The translations under genes and the position numbers were made by a program. DNA of 64,000 nucleotides. It comes from Geothrix sp. 21YS21S-2. GTDB lineage: Bacteria; Acidobacteriota; Holophagae; Holophagales; Holophagaceae. Location: assembly GCF_030846775.1 (NCBI RefSeq), contig NZ_CP132910.1, forward strand, positions 4,157,001-4,221,000. Direction: 5' to 3'. Under the pieces are notes generated by a model, which was not told where the DNA came from, searched no databases, and saw only the letters and a list, made by a program, of their open reading frames with translations. How positions within the stretch are numbered: position 1 is the first letter of the stretch; each line of letters begins with the position of its first letter. Positions 7,468 to 15,611 of this stretch are shown piece after piece.

Positions 7468-8406
7468 ATCGCCCGGTTCGCCTGGGCGCTGGCCAAGGTT
7501 TTCCTGGCCGCGCTCAAGGCGTGCCTGACCCATCGGGCCGCCAGCAAGGCCGCGGCCCTGGCCTTCTACACGCTGTTCTCCATCGCGCCGATCCTGGTGC
7601 TGGTCATCGCGGGGGCCGGGCTCCTGCTGGGGACCCAGGCCGCCCAGGGCGCGGTTCTGGAGCAGCTGAGGGAATGGGTCGGCCCCCTGGGCGCCGCCGC
7701 GCTCAGGAACCTCCTGGCGGGCGCCCAGGTGCCCGGCTCGGGCCGCGCCGCCACCGCCCTCGCCGTGGCCCTCCTGGGGGTGGGCGCCACCAGCGTCTTC
7801 GCCGAACTGAAGGACAGCCTGGACGAGATCTGGAACCACCAGGTGCCGGTGCCCACGGGGATCCTGGCCGTGCTGCGCGCACGGCTGCTCTCCTTCGGCC
7901 TGGTGATGACCCTGTCCTTCCTCCTGCTCACCTCCCTGGTGGTCAATGCCACCCTGGCCCTCCTGGCCGGCTTCTGGGCCCGGGTCTGGGCGGGCTCGTT
8001 CTGGATCTTCAGCAGCCTCTCCACCCTGCTCACCTTCGCGGTCATCGCCTGCCTGTTCGCGGTGATCTACCGGATGCTGCCGGAGGTGTCCCTGCCGTGG
8101 CGCGACGTGGCCGTCGGCGCGCTCTGCACGGCCACCCTGTTCAGCCTGGGCGAGTACGCCATCGCCGCCTACCTGAGGAGCGGCGGGATCAGCACCACGT
8201 TCGGGGCCGCGGGGTCCCTGGCCGTGCTCCTCATCTGGGTCTACTACTCCGCCCAGATCTTCTTCCTGGGCGCGGAGTTCACCCGGGAGTACGCGATCAC
8301 CCTCGGCAGCCTCCGGAACAAGGATGAGGACCGCGAGCTCAACCCTTCCGGAGATCCGCGAGCAGCGCGACCAGGGCGTCCGTCATCCCGGGCCTCTGGG
8401 CCGTGA
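7468..8406 (+). CDS. YihY/BrkB-family inner-membrane protein with a non-canonical start
   Basis: The YihY family has about 270-300 residues and six membrane helices. Here the conserved N-terminal segment (AAALAFYTLFSIAPILVLV) is encoded upstream of the first ATG/GTG/TTG of the frame (GTG at 7597). From the in-frame stop at 7375 to 7597 no usual start codon exists. The best ribosome-binding bases (GGGAG, 7455-7459) sit 8 bases before an ATC at 7468; CTG codons at 7489 and 7504 are alternatives. I therefore place the start at 7468 (312 residues). Further membrane helices follow (LVMTLSFLLLTSLVVNATLA, AVLLIWVYYSAQIFFLGAEF). The role of the family is unsettled; the old ribonuclease BN label is wrong. 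The 3' end overlaps the convergent ATP-grasp gene by 68 bases. Confidence 0.7.
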   Translation: MARFAWALAKVFLAALKACLTHRAASKAAALAFYTLFSIAPILVLVIAGAGLLLGTQAAQGAVLEQLREWVGPLGAAALRNLLAGAQVPGSGRAATALAVALLGVGATSVFAELKDSLDEIWNHQVPVPTGILAVLRARLLSFGLVMTLSFLLLTSLVVNATLALLAGFWARVWAGSFWIFSSLSTLLTFAVIACLFAVIYRMLPEVSLPWRDVAVGALCTATLFSLGEYAIAAYLRSGGISTTFGAAGSLAVLLIWVYYSAQIFFLGAEFTREYAITLGSLRNKDEDRELNPSGDPRAARPGRPSSRASGP

Positions 8407-9466
8407 AGGCGATCTCGTTGCAGGGATCCCAGCGCTTGTTCACTTCCACGATCCGGGGTCCGCCGGGCGTCAGGGCGATGTCCCAGCCGAGCGTCCGCAT
8501 GGGCTGGAAGAGGAGGGCGGCCCGTTGCGCCAGGGCGCACGCCGCCTCCCAGTCCGGCAACCTGAACCCACGGAAAGCCACGGCCGTCCTGGGGTGCTCG
8601 GGCACGTCCACGGTGCCGATCCCGCCCGGGCGCATGCCGACGGCGAGGACGAGGGTTCCTTCGGCCACGTCGATGAAACTGAGCAGGTTCCCGTTGGCGC
8701 CTTCGGCGTAGTTGTCGACCGTGGCTTCGCCGGCAATGACCCTGAGCATGGCGAAGACGATGCGCGCCGTCCCCTGGTCGTCCACGTCGGTCACCATCCG
8801 CACGGTCTGGAGGTACGGCGTGCCGCTCAGGCCCTCCATGACCGGGTGGGCGCGCAGGCGCTCCTGGATGACGAAGGACGCGTACCCCGGGTCGGTGAAG
8901 AAGGCGGCGCCCGCGGTCTCCTCCGGGTGCCGGCCGCTCAGGGACCCGATGAAGTCCCCACCTTCGCGCCGGAAGATCTCGACGCCCCTTCCATAGGCGC
9001 CCCGGCTGGGCTTGACCACGAACTCGGCAGGGAGGCCCGCCAGGAAGGCCCGCCAGTCCTCCGGGCCCAGAAGGGGCCCGCCCTCGGCCGTGAAACCCGC
9101 CGGGCGGGAGGCAACCCCCAGAAGCCGGGGGACGGGCAGTCCCAGGCCTTGGCAGTAGGCGTAGAAGATGGCCTTGTCCTCCGTCAGGCAATCGAACCTG
9201 TCCGGGTTCACGCGCGCCTGGAGCCGGACCAGCGCGGCTTTCGAGATCGTCGCTGCCAGGGCGGACTCGGGCAGGCGCGGATCGAGCAGGCCGCCCTGCA
9301 GGGCCTCCCGGGGCCGGAAGCCGCCGCGGGAGCGGAGCCGGACGACCCTGCGCAGCAGGGTGATCCAGTCCGTCCCGTAGAAGCGCACGGCGGCGCCCAG
9401 GTCCGCAAGGAGGTTCAGGCCCCGGGCAGGGATGGAAAGCAGCGGCTTCCAGGGGGGAGTATGCAT
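8339..9466 (-). CDS. Sugar-transfer-associated ATP-grasp protein
   Basis: 375 residues from the ATG at 9466-9464 (MHTPPWKPLL). It has the ATP-grasp layout of the family annotated as sugar-transfer associated ATP-grasp: nucleotide-binding segment FVVKPSRGAYGRGVEIF, an adenine-loop region with IQERLRAHPVM, and the metal-binding C-terminal motif RIVEVNKRWDPCNEI with paired E and N. ATP-grasp enzymes join a carboxylate to an amine or thiol through an acyl-phosphate; in this subfamily the substrate is unknown, with suggested roles in decorating polysaccharide or building peptides. The gene lies 55 bases after the GAPDH gene on the same strand and may share its transcript. The weak ribosome-binding site makes the start less certain. 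Confidence 0.78.
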   Translation of the reverse strand: MHTPPWKPLLSIPARGLNLLADLGAAVRFYGTDWITLLRRVVRLRSRGGFRPREALQGGLLDPRLPESALAATISKAALVRLQARVNPDRFDCLTEDKAIFYAYCQGLGLPVPRLLGVASRPAGFTAEGGPLLGPEDWRAFLAGLPAEFVVKPSRGAYGRGVEIFRREGGDFIGSLSGRHPEETAGAAFFTDPGYASFVIQERLRAHPVMEGLSGTPYLQTVRMVTDVDDQGTARIVFAMLRVIAGEATVDNYAEGANGNLLSFIDVAEGTLVLAVGMRPGGIGTVDVPEHPRTAVAFRGFRLPDWEAACALAQRAALLFQPMRTLGWDIALTPGGPRIVEVNKRWDPCNEIAFTAQRPGMTDALVALLADLRKG

Positions 9467-9521
9467 GAATGTTCCAGGTTCGATCCAGATTACCGGAACC
9501 TTCCCGGAGGAAGCGAAAAAA

Positions 9522-10961
9522 CTAGGGCACCGACGGCAGCTCCAGGCCGGCCATCTTCTGCACCATCCGGACCACCTGGCAGCTGTAGCCGAACTCGTTG
9601 TCATACCACACGTACAGCACGCACCGGTTCCCATCCGCGATGGTCGCCAGGGAATCCACCACGCCGGCGTGCCGGGAGCCCACGAAATCGCTGGAGACCA
9701 CTTCCGGCGAATTGGTGTAGTCGATCTGGTTCTGCAGGGGGGACTCCAGGGACATGGCGCGGAGGTAGCCGTTGAGCTCGGGCACGGTCACGGGCTTGCC
9801 CAGCTCCAGGGTGAGGATGGCCAGGGAGACGTTGGGGGTGGGCACCCGGATGGCGTTGCCGGTGAGCCTGCCGGCCAGGTCGGGAATGACCTTGGCCACG
9901 GCCTTGGCGGCGCCGGTCTCGGTGATGACCATGTTCAGGGGCGCGCTGCGGCCCCGCCGGGCGGCCTTGTGGTAGTTGTCGATGAGGTTCTGGTCGTTGG
10001 TGTAGGAGTGGCAGGTCTCGATGTGGCCGTGGGTGATGCCGTACCGGTCGTTGAGGGACTTCAGGACGGGGACGATGGCGTTGGTGGTGCAGCTGGCGGC
10101 GGAGAAGATCCGCTCCCCCCCGGTGATCAGGTCCTCGTTGACCCCGGCCACCACGTTGGGGATGTCCCCCTTGCCGGGGGCGGTCAGGAGGACCTTGGCG
10201 ATGCCCGGGGCCAGGAGGTGCTTGCCCAGGCCGGCGCGGTCCCGCCACTTTCCGGTGTTGTCCACGAGGATGGCGTTGCGGATGCCGTACTGGGTGTAGT
10301 CCACGCTCTCGGGGCTGTCCGCGTAGATGATGCGGATCATGTTCCCGTTGGCGATGATGGCGTTCTCCTCCTCGTCGATGGTGATGATGCCGTTGAAGGG
10401 GCCGTGCACCGAATCCCGGCGCAGCAGGCTGGCGCGCTTGAGGAGGTCGTCCGCGGAGCCCCTGCGCACGACGGCGGCCTTGAGGCGGAATTTCTCGCCG
10501 CTGCCGGCCTTTTCGATGAGGAGCCTAGCAAGCAGTCGACCAATTCGGCCGAAGCCGTAGAGGACGATGTCCTGGGGTTCCTCCAGGATGGGGCCTCCGC
10601 CCGTGGCGACGCCGGCCAGTTCCGCGCGCACGAAGGCCCCGGCGCTTCGGCCGCCTTCGGCGCGGAAGCGGTAGGTCAGCTTGCCCAGGTCGATGCGCGC
10701 CGGCGCCAGGTCCAGGGCGCTCATGGCCTCCAGCAGGGGCCAGGAATCGGTGACCGACAGCTCGTTGTCGAGGGTGTGCCGGGCGAAGCGGTGGGCCTTG
10801 AGGATGTCGATGGCCGTGCTGTGGACCAGGGAGCGGCCGTAGACGGTGGTGACGACGTTCTTGTCGCGGTAGAGGCTCCCGATGACCGGCAGCATCCGTT
10901 CGGCCGTGGCCTCCTGGGCCTGCCACTCCTTGAGGTACGTGTCCTGCTTCGATCCGCTCAT
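9522..10961 (-). CDS. gap: Glyceraldehyde-3-phosphate dehydrogenase, long form
   Basis: 479 residues from the ATG at 10961-10959, about 140 longer than classical GapA. The first 125 residues are a helical extension seen in the long GAPDH group of Bacteroidetes and some Proteobacteria. The catalytic core begins at IVLYGFGRIGR (132-142, NAD-binding glycine motif), and carries the active-site cysteine C291 in SAASCTTNAIVP and the C-terminal WYDNEFGYS motif. It oxidises glyceraldehyde-3-phosphate to 1,3-bisphosphoglycerate with NAD(P) in central metabolism. No other glycolytic gene is adjacent, and the direction in vivo (glycolytic or gluconeogenic) cannot be told from sequence. Divergent from the bacteriohemerythrin gene. 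Confidence 0.93.
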   Translation of the reverse strand: MSGSKQDTYLKEWQAQEATAERMLPVIGSLYRDKNVVTTVYGRSLVHSTAIDILKAHRFARHTLDNELSVTDSWPLLEAMSALDLAPARIDLGKLTYRFRAEGGRSAGAFVRAELAGVATGGGPILEEPQDIVLYGFGRIGRLLARLLIEKAGSGEKFRLKAAVVRRGSADDLLKRASLLRRDSVHGPFNGIITIDEEENAIIANGNMIRIIYADSPESVDYTQYGIRNAILVDNTGKWRDRAGLGKHLLAPGIAKVLLTAPGKGDIPNVVAGVNEDLITGGERIFSAASCTTNAIVPVLKSLNDRYGITHGHIETCHSYTNDQNLIDNYHKAARRGRSAPLNMVITETGAAKAVAKVIPDLAGRLTGNAIRVPTPNVSLAILTLELGKPVTVPELNGYLRAMSLESPLQNQIDYTNSPEVVSSDFVGSRHAGVVDSLATIADGNRCVLYVWYDNEFGYSCQVVRMVQKMAGLELPSVP

Positions 10962-11107
10962 GGTGGGTGCGTCTCCTGGAGGGCCTGCCAGGCTGGACCT
11001 GGATTGGAATCGGCTCCCCATTCTGTCCCGGCGAGGGGAGGGCCACAAGGAAGGTCCGGGCCGATTATGATGGAATATGTAACAGACACCTTTTCTGGAG
11101 TTTCCCG

Positions 11108-11521
11108 ATGGCCCTCATCGCCTGGCACGACCGTTTCGCAACCGGCATCCCTTCCGTGGACGACCAGCACAAGACGCTCTTCCAGACCGTCAACGATTTC
11201 CACGAGGGGCTCGTGACGGGACGCGGCCGGGAGGAGCTGGCCCGGACCCTGGATTTCCTCGTCACCTACACGGTCAGGCACTTTAAGACCGAAGAGGACT
11301 TCATGGAGCTGCACAGGTTCGATGGCCTCAAGGCGCACCGCTCGGAGCACCAGCTCCTGCTCGAGGAGGTGGCGGCCTTCAAGGAGCAATGGTCGAGGAA
11401 CGCCGCCGCCGTGAGGCCCATGGAGGTGGCCCGGTTCCTGGGGGACTGGCTGACGCACCACATCCAGCAGATGGATTTCCAGTACGCCAGGTTCCTGAAG
11501 GAAGGGGGCCTTTCGGTCTGA
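11108..11521 (+). CDS. Bacteriohemerythrin
   Basis: 137 residues, typical for a single-domain hemerythrin. The di-iron ligands are in place: H7 in AWHDRF, H21 in VDDQHKTLF, H58 and E62 in the segment RHFKTEEDF, H74/H78-type residues in AHRSEHQLL and the closing HH-D pattern in DWLTHHIQQMDFQY. The protein binds O2 reversibly at a non-heme di-iron site and serves in oxygen storage, delivery or sensing in microaerobic bacteria. A TATGAT at 11066-11071 could be its -10 element. It stands alone, divergent from the GAPDH gene. Confidence 0.92.
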   Translation: MALIAWHDRFATGIPSVDDQHKTLFQTVNDFHEGLVTGRGREELARTLDFLVTYTVRHFKTEEDFMELHRFDGLKAHRSEHQLLLEEVAAFKEQWSRNAAAVRPMEVARFLGDWLTHHIQQMDFQYARFLKEGGLSV

Positions 11522-11661
11522 TCGGCGCTAACTGGGGTGCCAGCTTTGCATCCCCCCGGCGGGAGCCGTCTTTGCGCCGGCATAATTCGGGTAAATTTCA
11601 ACGCCGAGGAAACCGAGGAGCGCCGAGCGGCAGGAGATCCTGGCCCCGGGGGCCTCCGGCC

Positions 11662-12306
11662 TCAGAACCTGCGCATGCCGCCCATGAAGACCGCCGCGCC
11701 GATGCCCACCACGGCCACCAGGGCATAGAGGCAAAGGACCACCAGCGTCATGATGCCCACGTAGCGCCAGAAGGATTTCTGGGCGCGCAGGGCCTCGGCC
11801 AGCGCCTCGGGGCTTCCGTCCCGGAGCAGGTCGGTGATGCGGCTCGCGTAGCGGTTCAGGAAGAGCACGGGCGGGACCTGGAACGCGGCCATGACGAGGT
11901 AGATGCCGGGCAGCACCACGCGCATCCCCGCGGGCATGCCGCGCAGGGGCCCCTGGGTCATGCCCAGGAAAACCAGGGCCACCACGACGAGGAGGATCGT
12001 GCCGAGGATGCCCAGGACGCCCATGAAGCGCACCCAGGGGCGGGTGGCGCGCAGGGCGTCCACCACGGCGGCCTGGACGGCGCCGCCCTCCCGGGGAGGG
12101 GCCAGGGCTCCCGGAGGGGCGGGGGGCGGCGGCGGGACCACGCGCAGCTCGGGGAGGGCCCCCGCCTGGGTCCAGTCGGCGAGTCCCTGGCGCCAGACCA
12201 GGGCGTCCCAGCCCACCTTGCCCGAAGCCAGAAGGTCCTGGAGGGCCTCCTGGGGCACGGGGCCCTGCGTGGCTCCATTCTGGATGTAGCTCCAGGCTTC
12301 GCTCAT
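11662..12306 (-). CDS. GYF_2-domain membrane protein
   Basis: 214 residues from the ATG at 12306-12304, preceded by a CCGGAGAG ribosome-binding site. Residues 1-55 are a GYF_2 domain (AWSYIQNGATQGPVPQEALQ, then WDALVWRQGLADWTQAG), a small fold that usually sits at the N-terminus of bacterial membrane proteins. A proline-rich linker (PPPPPAPPGALAPP) follows, then two or three membrane helices (MGVLGILGTILLVVVALVFL; IYLVMAAFQVPPVLF; MTLVVLCLYALVAVVGIGAA). The C-terminal part resembles DUF5362 proteins. Function unknown; the GYF-like module may bind proline-rich peptides. It is divergent from the cyclase gene. Confidence 0.75.
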   Translation of the reverse strand: MSEAWSYIQNGATQGPVPQEALQDLLASGKVGWDALVWRQGLADWTQAGALPELRVVPPPPPAPPGALAPPREGGAVQAAVVDALRATRPWVRFMGVLGILGTILLVVVALVFLGMTQGPLRGMPAGMRVVLPGIYLVMAAFQVPPVLFLNRYASRITDLLRDGSPEALAEALRAQKSFWRYVGIMTLVVLCLYALVAVVGIGAAVFMGGMRRF

Positions 12307-12521
12307 GGTCTCTCCGGGGTATTCCCTGGATGATATCAGGCTCCCCCCGCGCCGAGGGCCTCCCGGAAGGCCTCCCGCAGGGCCTCCACCCGGTCCCCCC
12401 ACGTGCATCGCCACCATCGGCGCAGGCCTGCTTTCCAGGACCATGGGCGCGCTCAGGGGATGCCAGGATTCCACGCCCCTGGCCCGAGGTGGTCTAATGG
12501 CTGGAGCTCAGGAGCCCGCCC

Positions 12522-13148
12522 GTGACCCGGATCATCGACATCACCGCCGTCCTCTCCCCGCGCCTCGCGGTCTGGCCCGGGGACGTCGGCTTCAGCCGGG
12601 AGATCCTCGCGCGCCTGGAGGACGGGGGCGCCGCCGATTGCAGCGCCATGACCACGACCCTCCACGCCGGCACCCACGCCGACGCCCCCGGCCACATCCT
12701 CCCGGGGGGCCAGGCCATGGACGCCGTGGATCTTGCCCCCTACCTGGGGCCCTGCGAAGTCATCGAGGTGACCCTGCCGCCCGGGGAGCGCATCCACCCA
12801 CGGCACCTGGCCGGCCCCGTCCGGGCCCCGCGCGTGCTGTTCAGGACGAATTCCTACGCGGATCCCGAGCGGTTCGCCGGGACCTTCAACGCCCTGTCCC
12901 CGGAGCTGATCCACAACCTCCGGGACCAGGGCTGCGTGCTCGCGGGCCTCGACACGCCTTCGGTGGACCCCTTCGATTCCATCGCCCTGGAGAGCCACCA
13001 CGCCCTCTTCGGATGCGGCATGCGGTGCCTGGAGGGCCTGCGCCTGGAGGGCGTGGCGCCGGGGCTCTACACCCTGGTTGCGCTGCCGCTCAGGATCGAG
13101 GGCGGGGACGGTTCTCCCGTGCGGGCGGTGCTGGTGGCTGAATTCTGA
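12522..13148 (+). CDS. Cyclase-family hydrolase, KynB-like (arylformamidase)
   Basis: 208 residues with a GTG start. The family signature is present: HAGTHADAPGH at 48-58 with H48, H52, D54 and H58 as metal ligands, preceded by the strand IIDITAVLSPRLAVWPGD and followed by DTPSVDPFDS and LESHHALFG. This is the kynurenine formamidase (KynB)/polyketide cyclase-like fold, which hydrolyses N-formylkynurenine in tryptophan breakdown. Neither kynA nor kynU is nearby, so the substrate is inferred from resemblance only; other cyclase-family amidohydrolases look similar. The 3' end overlaps a small gene on the opposite strand. Confidence 0.85.
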   Translation: MTRIIDITAVLSPRLAVWPGDVGFSREILARLEDGGAADCSAMTTTLHAGTHADAPGHILPGGQAMDAVDLAPYLGPCEVIEVTLPPGERIHPRHLAGPVRAPRVLFRTNSYADPERFAGTFNALSPELIHNLRDQGCVLAGLDTPSVDPFDSIALESHHALFGCGMRCLEGLRLEGVAPGLYTLVALPLRIEGGDGSPVRAVLVAEF

Positions 13149-13326
13149 ACCGGCATCTCTGGCGCCGGGCCATGAACCGCCCCCAGGCCGCGGCCAGGTC
13201 GATGAACAGGATGCGGCCGAAGCCATGGTGCCGGCGGCGTTCCTCATCGCGGCGGTTCCGGATCTGGAAGGCCGGCTGGTTGCCATACTGGGGAACGATG
13301 GAGTAGAAATTGCGTCTATCAAGCAT
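13090..13326 (-). CDS. Small basic protein, 78 residues, antisense overlap with the cyclase gene
   Basis: The ATG at 13326-13324 follows an excellent ribosome-binding site (AAGGAG, 6-base spacing). The product begins LDRRNFYSIVPQYGNQPAFQ, is rich in arginine (NRRDEERRRHHGFGR) and has one hydrophobic stretch (ILFIDLAAAWGRFM). No family is recognised. The last 59 bases overlap the 3' end of the convergent cyclase gene, which weakens the case, but the ribosome-binding site and G/C third positions over the first 60 codons support a real gene. Confidence 0.5.
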   Translation of the reverse strand: MLDRRNFYSIVPQYGNQPAFQIRNRRDEERRRHHGFGRILFIDLAAAWGRFMARRQRCRFRIQPPAPPARENRPRPRS

Positions 13327-13514
13327 CCTGGCTCCTTGGGTTGGGTTCGTGGGCGTGCCTTGGATGGACTTCATTGCGGCTGGACCTGTGGGAGGGAGGA
13401 AGGGGAGCCCCGCATGGGCATTGGAGCCGATGAGACGCGGCCGGATGGGGTGGTCCTGCCGCCCAGCCTGATGAACGCTGGAAAGCAGAGCAACCCGCAT
13501 GCCTATCTGAATTG

Positions 13515-13535
13515 TTGTAAATATAATATTTACAA
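13515..13535. promoter_or_regulatory. 21-bp perfect palindrome in an AT-rich island (possible operator)
   Basis: TTGTAAATAT and ATATTTACAA form 10-base arms around a single A. The surrounding 30 bases are almost pure A/T in a GC-rich genome. It lies upstream of the small gene ending at 13090 (minus strand) and downstream of the MFS gene. The symmetry and size fit the binding site of a dimeric regulator. No direct evidence of the binding protein exists here. Confidence 0.4.
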
Positions 13536-13568
13536 AAACAATCCCCCTGCCTCGAGGGGTTCGGCGAT

Positions 13569-13597
13569 CAAAATGAAAAGGCTAAGCTTTCATTTTG
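13569..13597. repeat. Inverted repeat at the 3' end of the MFS gene
   Basis: CAAAATGAAA and TTTCATTTTG are perfect 10-base arms around a 9-base loop. The MFS stop codon lies inside the right half. The stem is A/T-rich with no following T-run, so it is a poor intrinsic terminator and may instead be a protein site or an insertion scar. Confidence 0.45.
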
Positions 13598-14765
13598 AAT
13601 TCATACGAATGGGGCGGACCTGGAGGCAGGCCGCCGCCAGCCCCAGGGCGACGCCGAAGGCGCCGACGCCTGTCCAGCCCAGGGTCCTCCACGCCAGCAT
13701 CGCGCCGCTGGAGCCCACGCTGCCGCCCAGGAACATGCCGGTCATGAACAGGGTGTTCAGGCGGTTGCGGGCCTCGGCCCGGAGCCCGAAGACCAGCTGC
13801 TGGTGGGCGATGAGGGCACTCTGCACGCCGAAATCCAAAAGCACGACCCCCACCGCCATGCCCGCCAGGGAATTCCAGGCCACCAGCACCAGCCACCCGG
13901 CCAGCACCACGCAGGTGCCGGCCATCACCACGGGGCCCGGGCCCCGGCGGTCCGCCATGCGCCCGGCGAGGGGGGCCGCGAGGATCCCGATCGCCCCGAT
14001 CACCCCGAAGAGCCCGGCCAGGCCCGCGCCCCGGAGGAAGGGGGGCTGCTCCAGGTGCAGCGCCAGGGTCGTCCAGAAGGCGCTGAAGGCCGCGAAGAGC
14101 AGGGCCTGGGTCGACGCCGCGCGGCGCAGCCGCGGCTCCCCGCGCCAGAGGTGGAGGAGCGAACCCATGAGCCGGCCGTACCCCATGGAGGCCGCCGGAA
14201 GGCTCGGGGGCAGGAACCGCATGATGGCGGCGCCGGCGAGGGCCATGGGGGCGGCGAGCCAGAACACCGACCTCCAGCCCCAGTGGGCCCCCACGAAGCC
14301 CGACAGGGTCCGGCTCAGGAGGATGCCGGTGAGCAGGCCGCTCATCACGCCGCCCACCACCGCGCCCCGGCGGTGGTCGGAGGCCAGGGACGCGGCCACC
14401 GGGAGGATCTGCTGGGCGACGGTGGAACCGACCCCGATGAGGAGCGAGGCGCCCACCAGGGCCCAGCCGTTGGGGGCCGCGGCGGCCATGAGGGTCGCGA
14501 GCACCAGTCCCATGAACTGCACCGTGATCAGCCGCCGCCTTTCCAGGAGGTCGCCCAGGGGCACCAGGAAGAAGAGGCCCGCGGCGTAGCCCAGCTGGGT
14601 GACGGTGGGGATGAGGCTCACCGCCATTCCCCCGGGGAAGGTCCGGCGGAGGAGGCCGAGCATGGGCTGGTTGTAGTAGATGTTCGCCACCGCGATCCCG
14701 CACGCGCAGGCCATGGCGAAGATCGGGCCGGGACCCAGTTCGCGGGGCCGGCTCATGCGTTCCAC
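13590..14765 (-). CDS. MFS transporter (YnfM-like drug/metabolite exporter)
   Basis: 391 residues with twelve predicted membrane helices. The segment ANIYYNQPMLGLL near the start is typical of the YnfM/YybF-like branch of the major facilitator superfamily, and the loop 2-3 motif is present in reduced form (LGDLLERRRLI). Such proteins export drugs, arabinose-like sugars or amino acids by proton antiport in the inner membrane; the substrate cannot be inferred. I use the GTG at 14765, with GAAGG 10 bases upstream; the ATG at 14756 is a reasonable alternative. The last residues (IRMNSK) run into an A/T-rich inverted repeat, suggesting that the 3' end is an altered junction. Confidence 0.85.
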   Translation of the reverse strand: MERMSRPRELGPGPIFAMACACGIAVANIYYNQPMLGLLRRTFPGGMAVSLIPTVTQLGYAAGLFFLVPLGDLLERRRLITVQFMGLVLATLMAAAAPNGWALVGASLLIGVGSTVAQQILPVAASLASDHRRGAVVGGVMSGLLTGILLSRTLSGFVGAHWGWRSVFWLAAPMALAGAAIMRFLPPSLPAASMGYGRLMGSLLHLWRGEPRLRRAASTQALLFAAFSAFWTTLALHLEQPPFLRGAGLAGLFGVIGAIGILAAPLAGRMADRRGPGPVVMAGTCVVLAGWLVLVAWNSLAGMAVGVVLLDFGVQSALIAHQQLVFGLRAEARNRLNTLFMTGMFLGGSVGSSGAMLAWRTLGWTGVGAFGVALGLAAACLQVRPIRMNSK

Positions 14766-14834
14766 TGCGTGATAACCTTCATGGAACCAATTCTACAGCC
14801 CTGCGACCGCCGGCGTCCGGCGGATGGAGTACCC

Positions 14835-15611
14835 GTGAAAGTTCTGCGCATCGCGCTTCTGATGCTGGCCGCCCTGGGCGCCTTCGCCGCGGACGTCTTC
14901 TTCGGGGGGGTCCAGCCCCGGAGCCCGGAACCCGTGACGGTGGTGGCCTACACGGCCTACACCCTCGGCTATTCGGAAAAGGGCAAGGTGCCCCTCTGGA
15001 GCGTGTACACCGTGACCGGGCCCCAGGGTGAGCCGGAGGCGGTCGCGCGCAAGGGCATGCCGTTCTTCACGGAGGAGGCCACCCAGGCGCGGGTGACCAC
15101 CCGCGACTACGCCGGGTCGGGCTACAGCCGGGGCCACATGACCCCCTTCGCGGCCATCGCCTACGCCTTCGGCCGGGACGCCGCCCGGGAGACGTTCTCC
15201 ATGGCCAACATGGTCCCCCAGCTCCAGAAGCACAACGGGGGCATCTGGTCCCGCCTGGAGGAGGCCGTGAGCGGCTCCCGCACGGGCGGCGGGTTCCGGC
15301 CGGGGCTGACCGGGAGGTCCGCGCAGATCTGGGTCTACACCGGGCCGGTGCTCGGCGGCGGCGCCACCATCGGCGCCAGGGAGATCGCGGTGCCCGAAGC
15401 CCTGTGGAAGGCCGTCATCTGGATCACCCCCGCGGGCGCCACCCGGGCCTGCGCCTGGATCATCCCCCACGAGGAGGGCCTGGAGGCCGCGGCCTGGATG
15501 GCCTACGCCACGACGCTGGCCAAGGTGCGCGAGCGCAGCGGCGTGGACCTGGTGCCCGGGAATCCCGGCGACCTGGACGCGCGGTGCGACGCCGTCGAGG
15601 TGCTCCCGTGA
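14835..15611 (+). CDS. Exported DNA/RNA non-specific endonuclease (NUC1 type)
   Basis: 258 residues, GTG start with GGATGGAG upstream, and a signal peptide (ALLMLAALGAFAADVF). It has the beta-beta-alpha-metal active site of the Serratia-type nuclease family: YSRGHMTP with R99 and catalytic H101, then MANMVPQLQKHNGG with N125 and the Mg-binding N134, and a downstream glutamate (E142/E143). The usual DRGH motif reads SRGH here. It cleaves DNA and RNA without sequence preference, probably in the periplasm or medium for nutrient scavenging. The stop codon overlaps the start of the M28 peptidase gene (GTGA), so the two are translationally coupled. Confidence 0.88.
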   Translation: MKVLRIALLMLAALGAFAADVFFGGVQPRSPEPVTVVAYTAYTLGYSEKGKVPLWSVYTVTGPQGEPEAVARKGMPFFTEEATQARVTTRDYAGSGYSRGHMTPFAAIAYAFGRDAARETFSMANMVPQLQKHNGGIWSRLEEAVSGSRTGGGFRPGLTGRSAQIWVYTGPVLGGGATIGAREIAVPEALWKAVIWITPAGATRACAWIIPHEEGLEAAAWMAYATTLAKVRERSGVDLVPGNPGDLDARCDAVEVLP

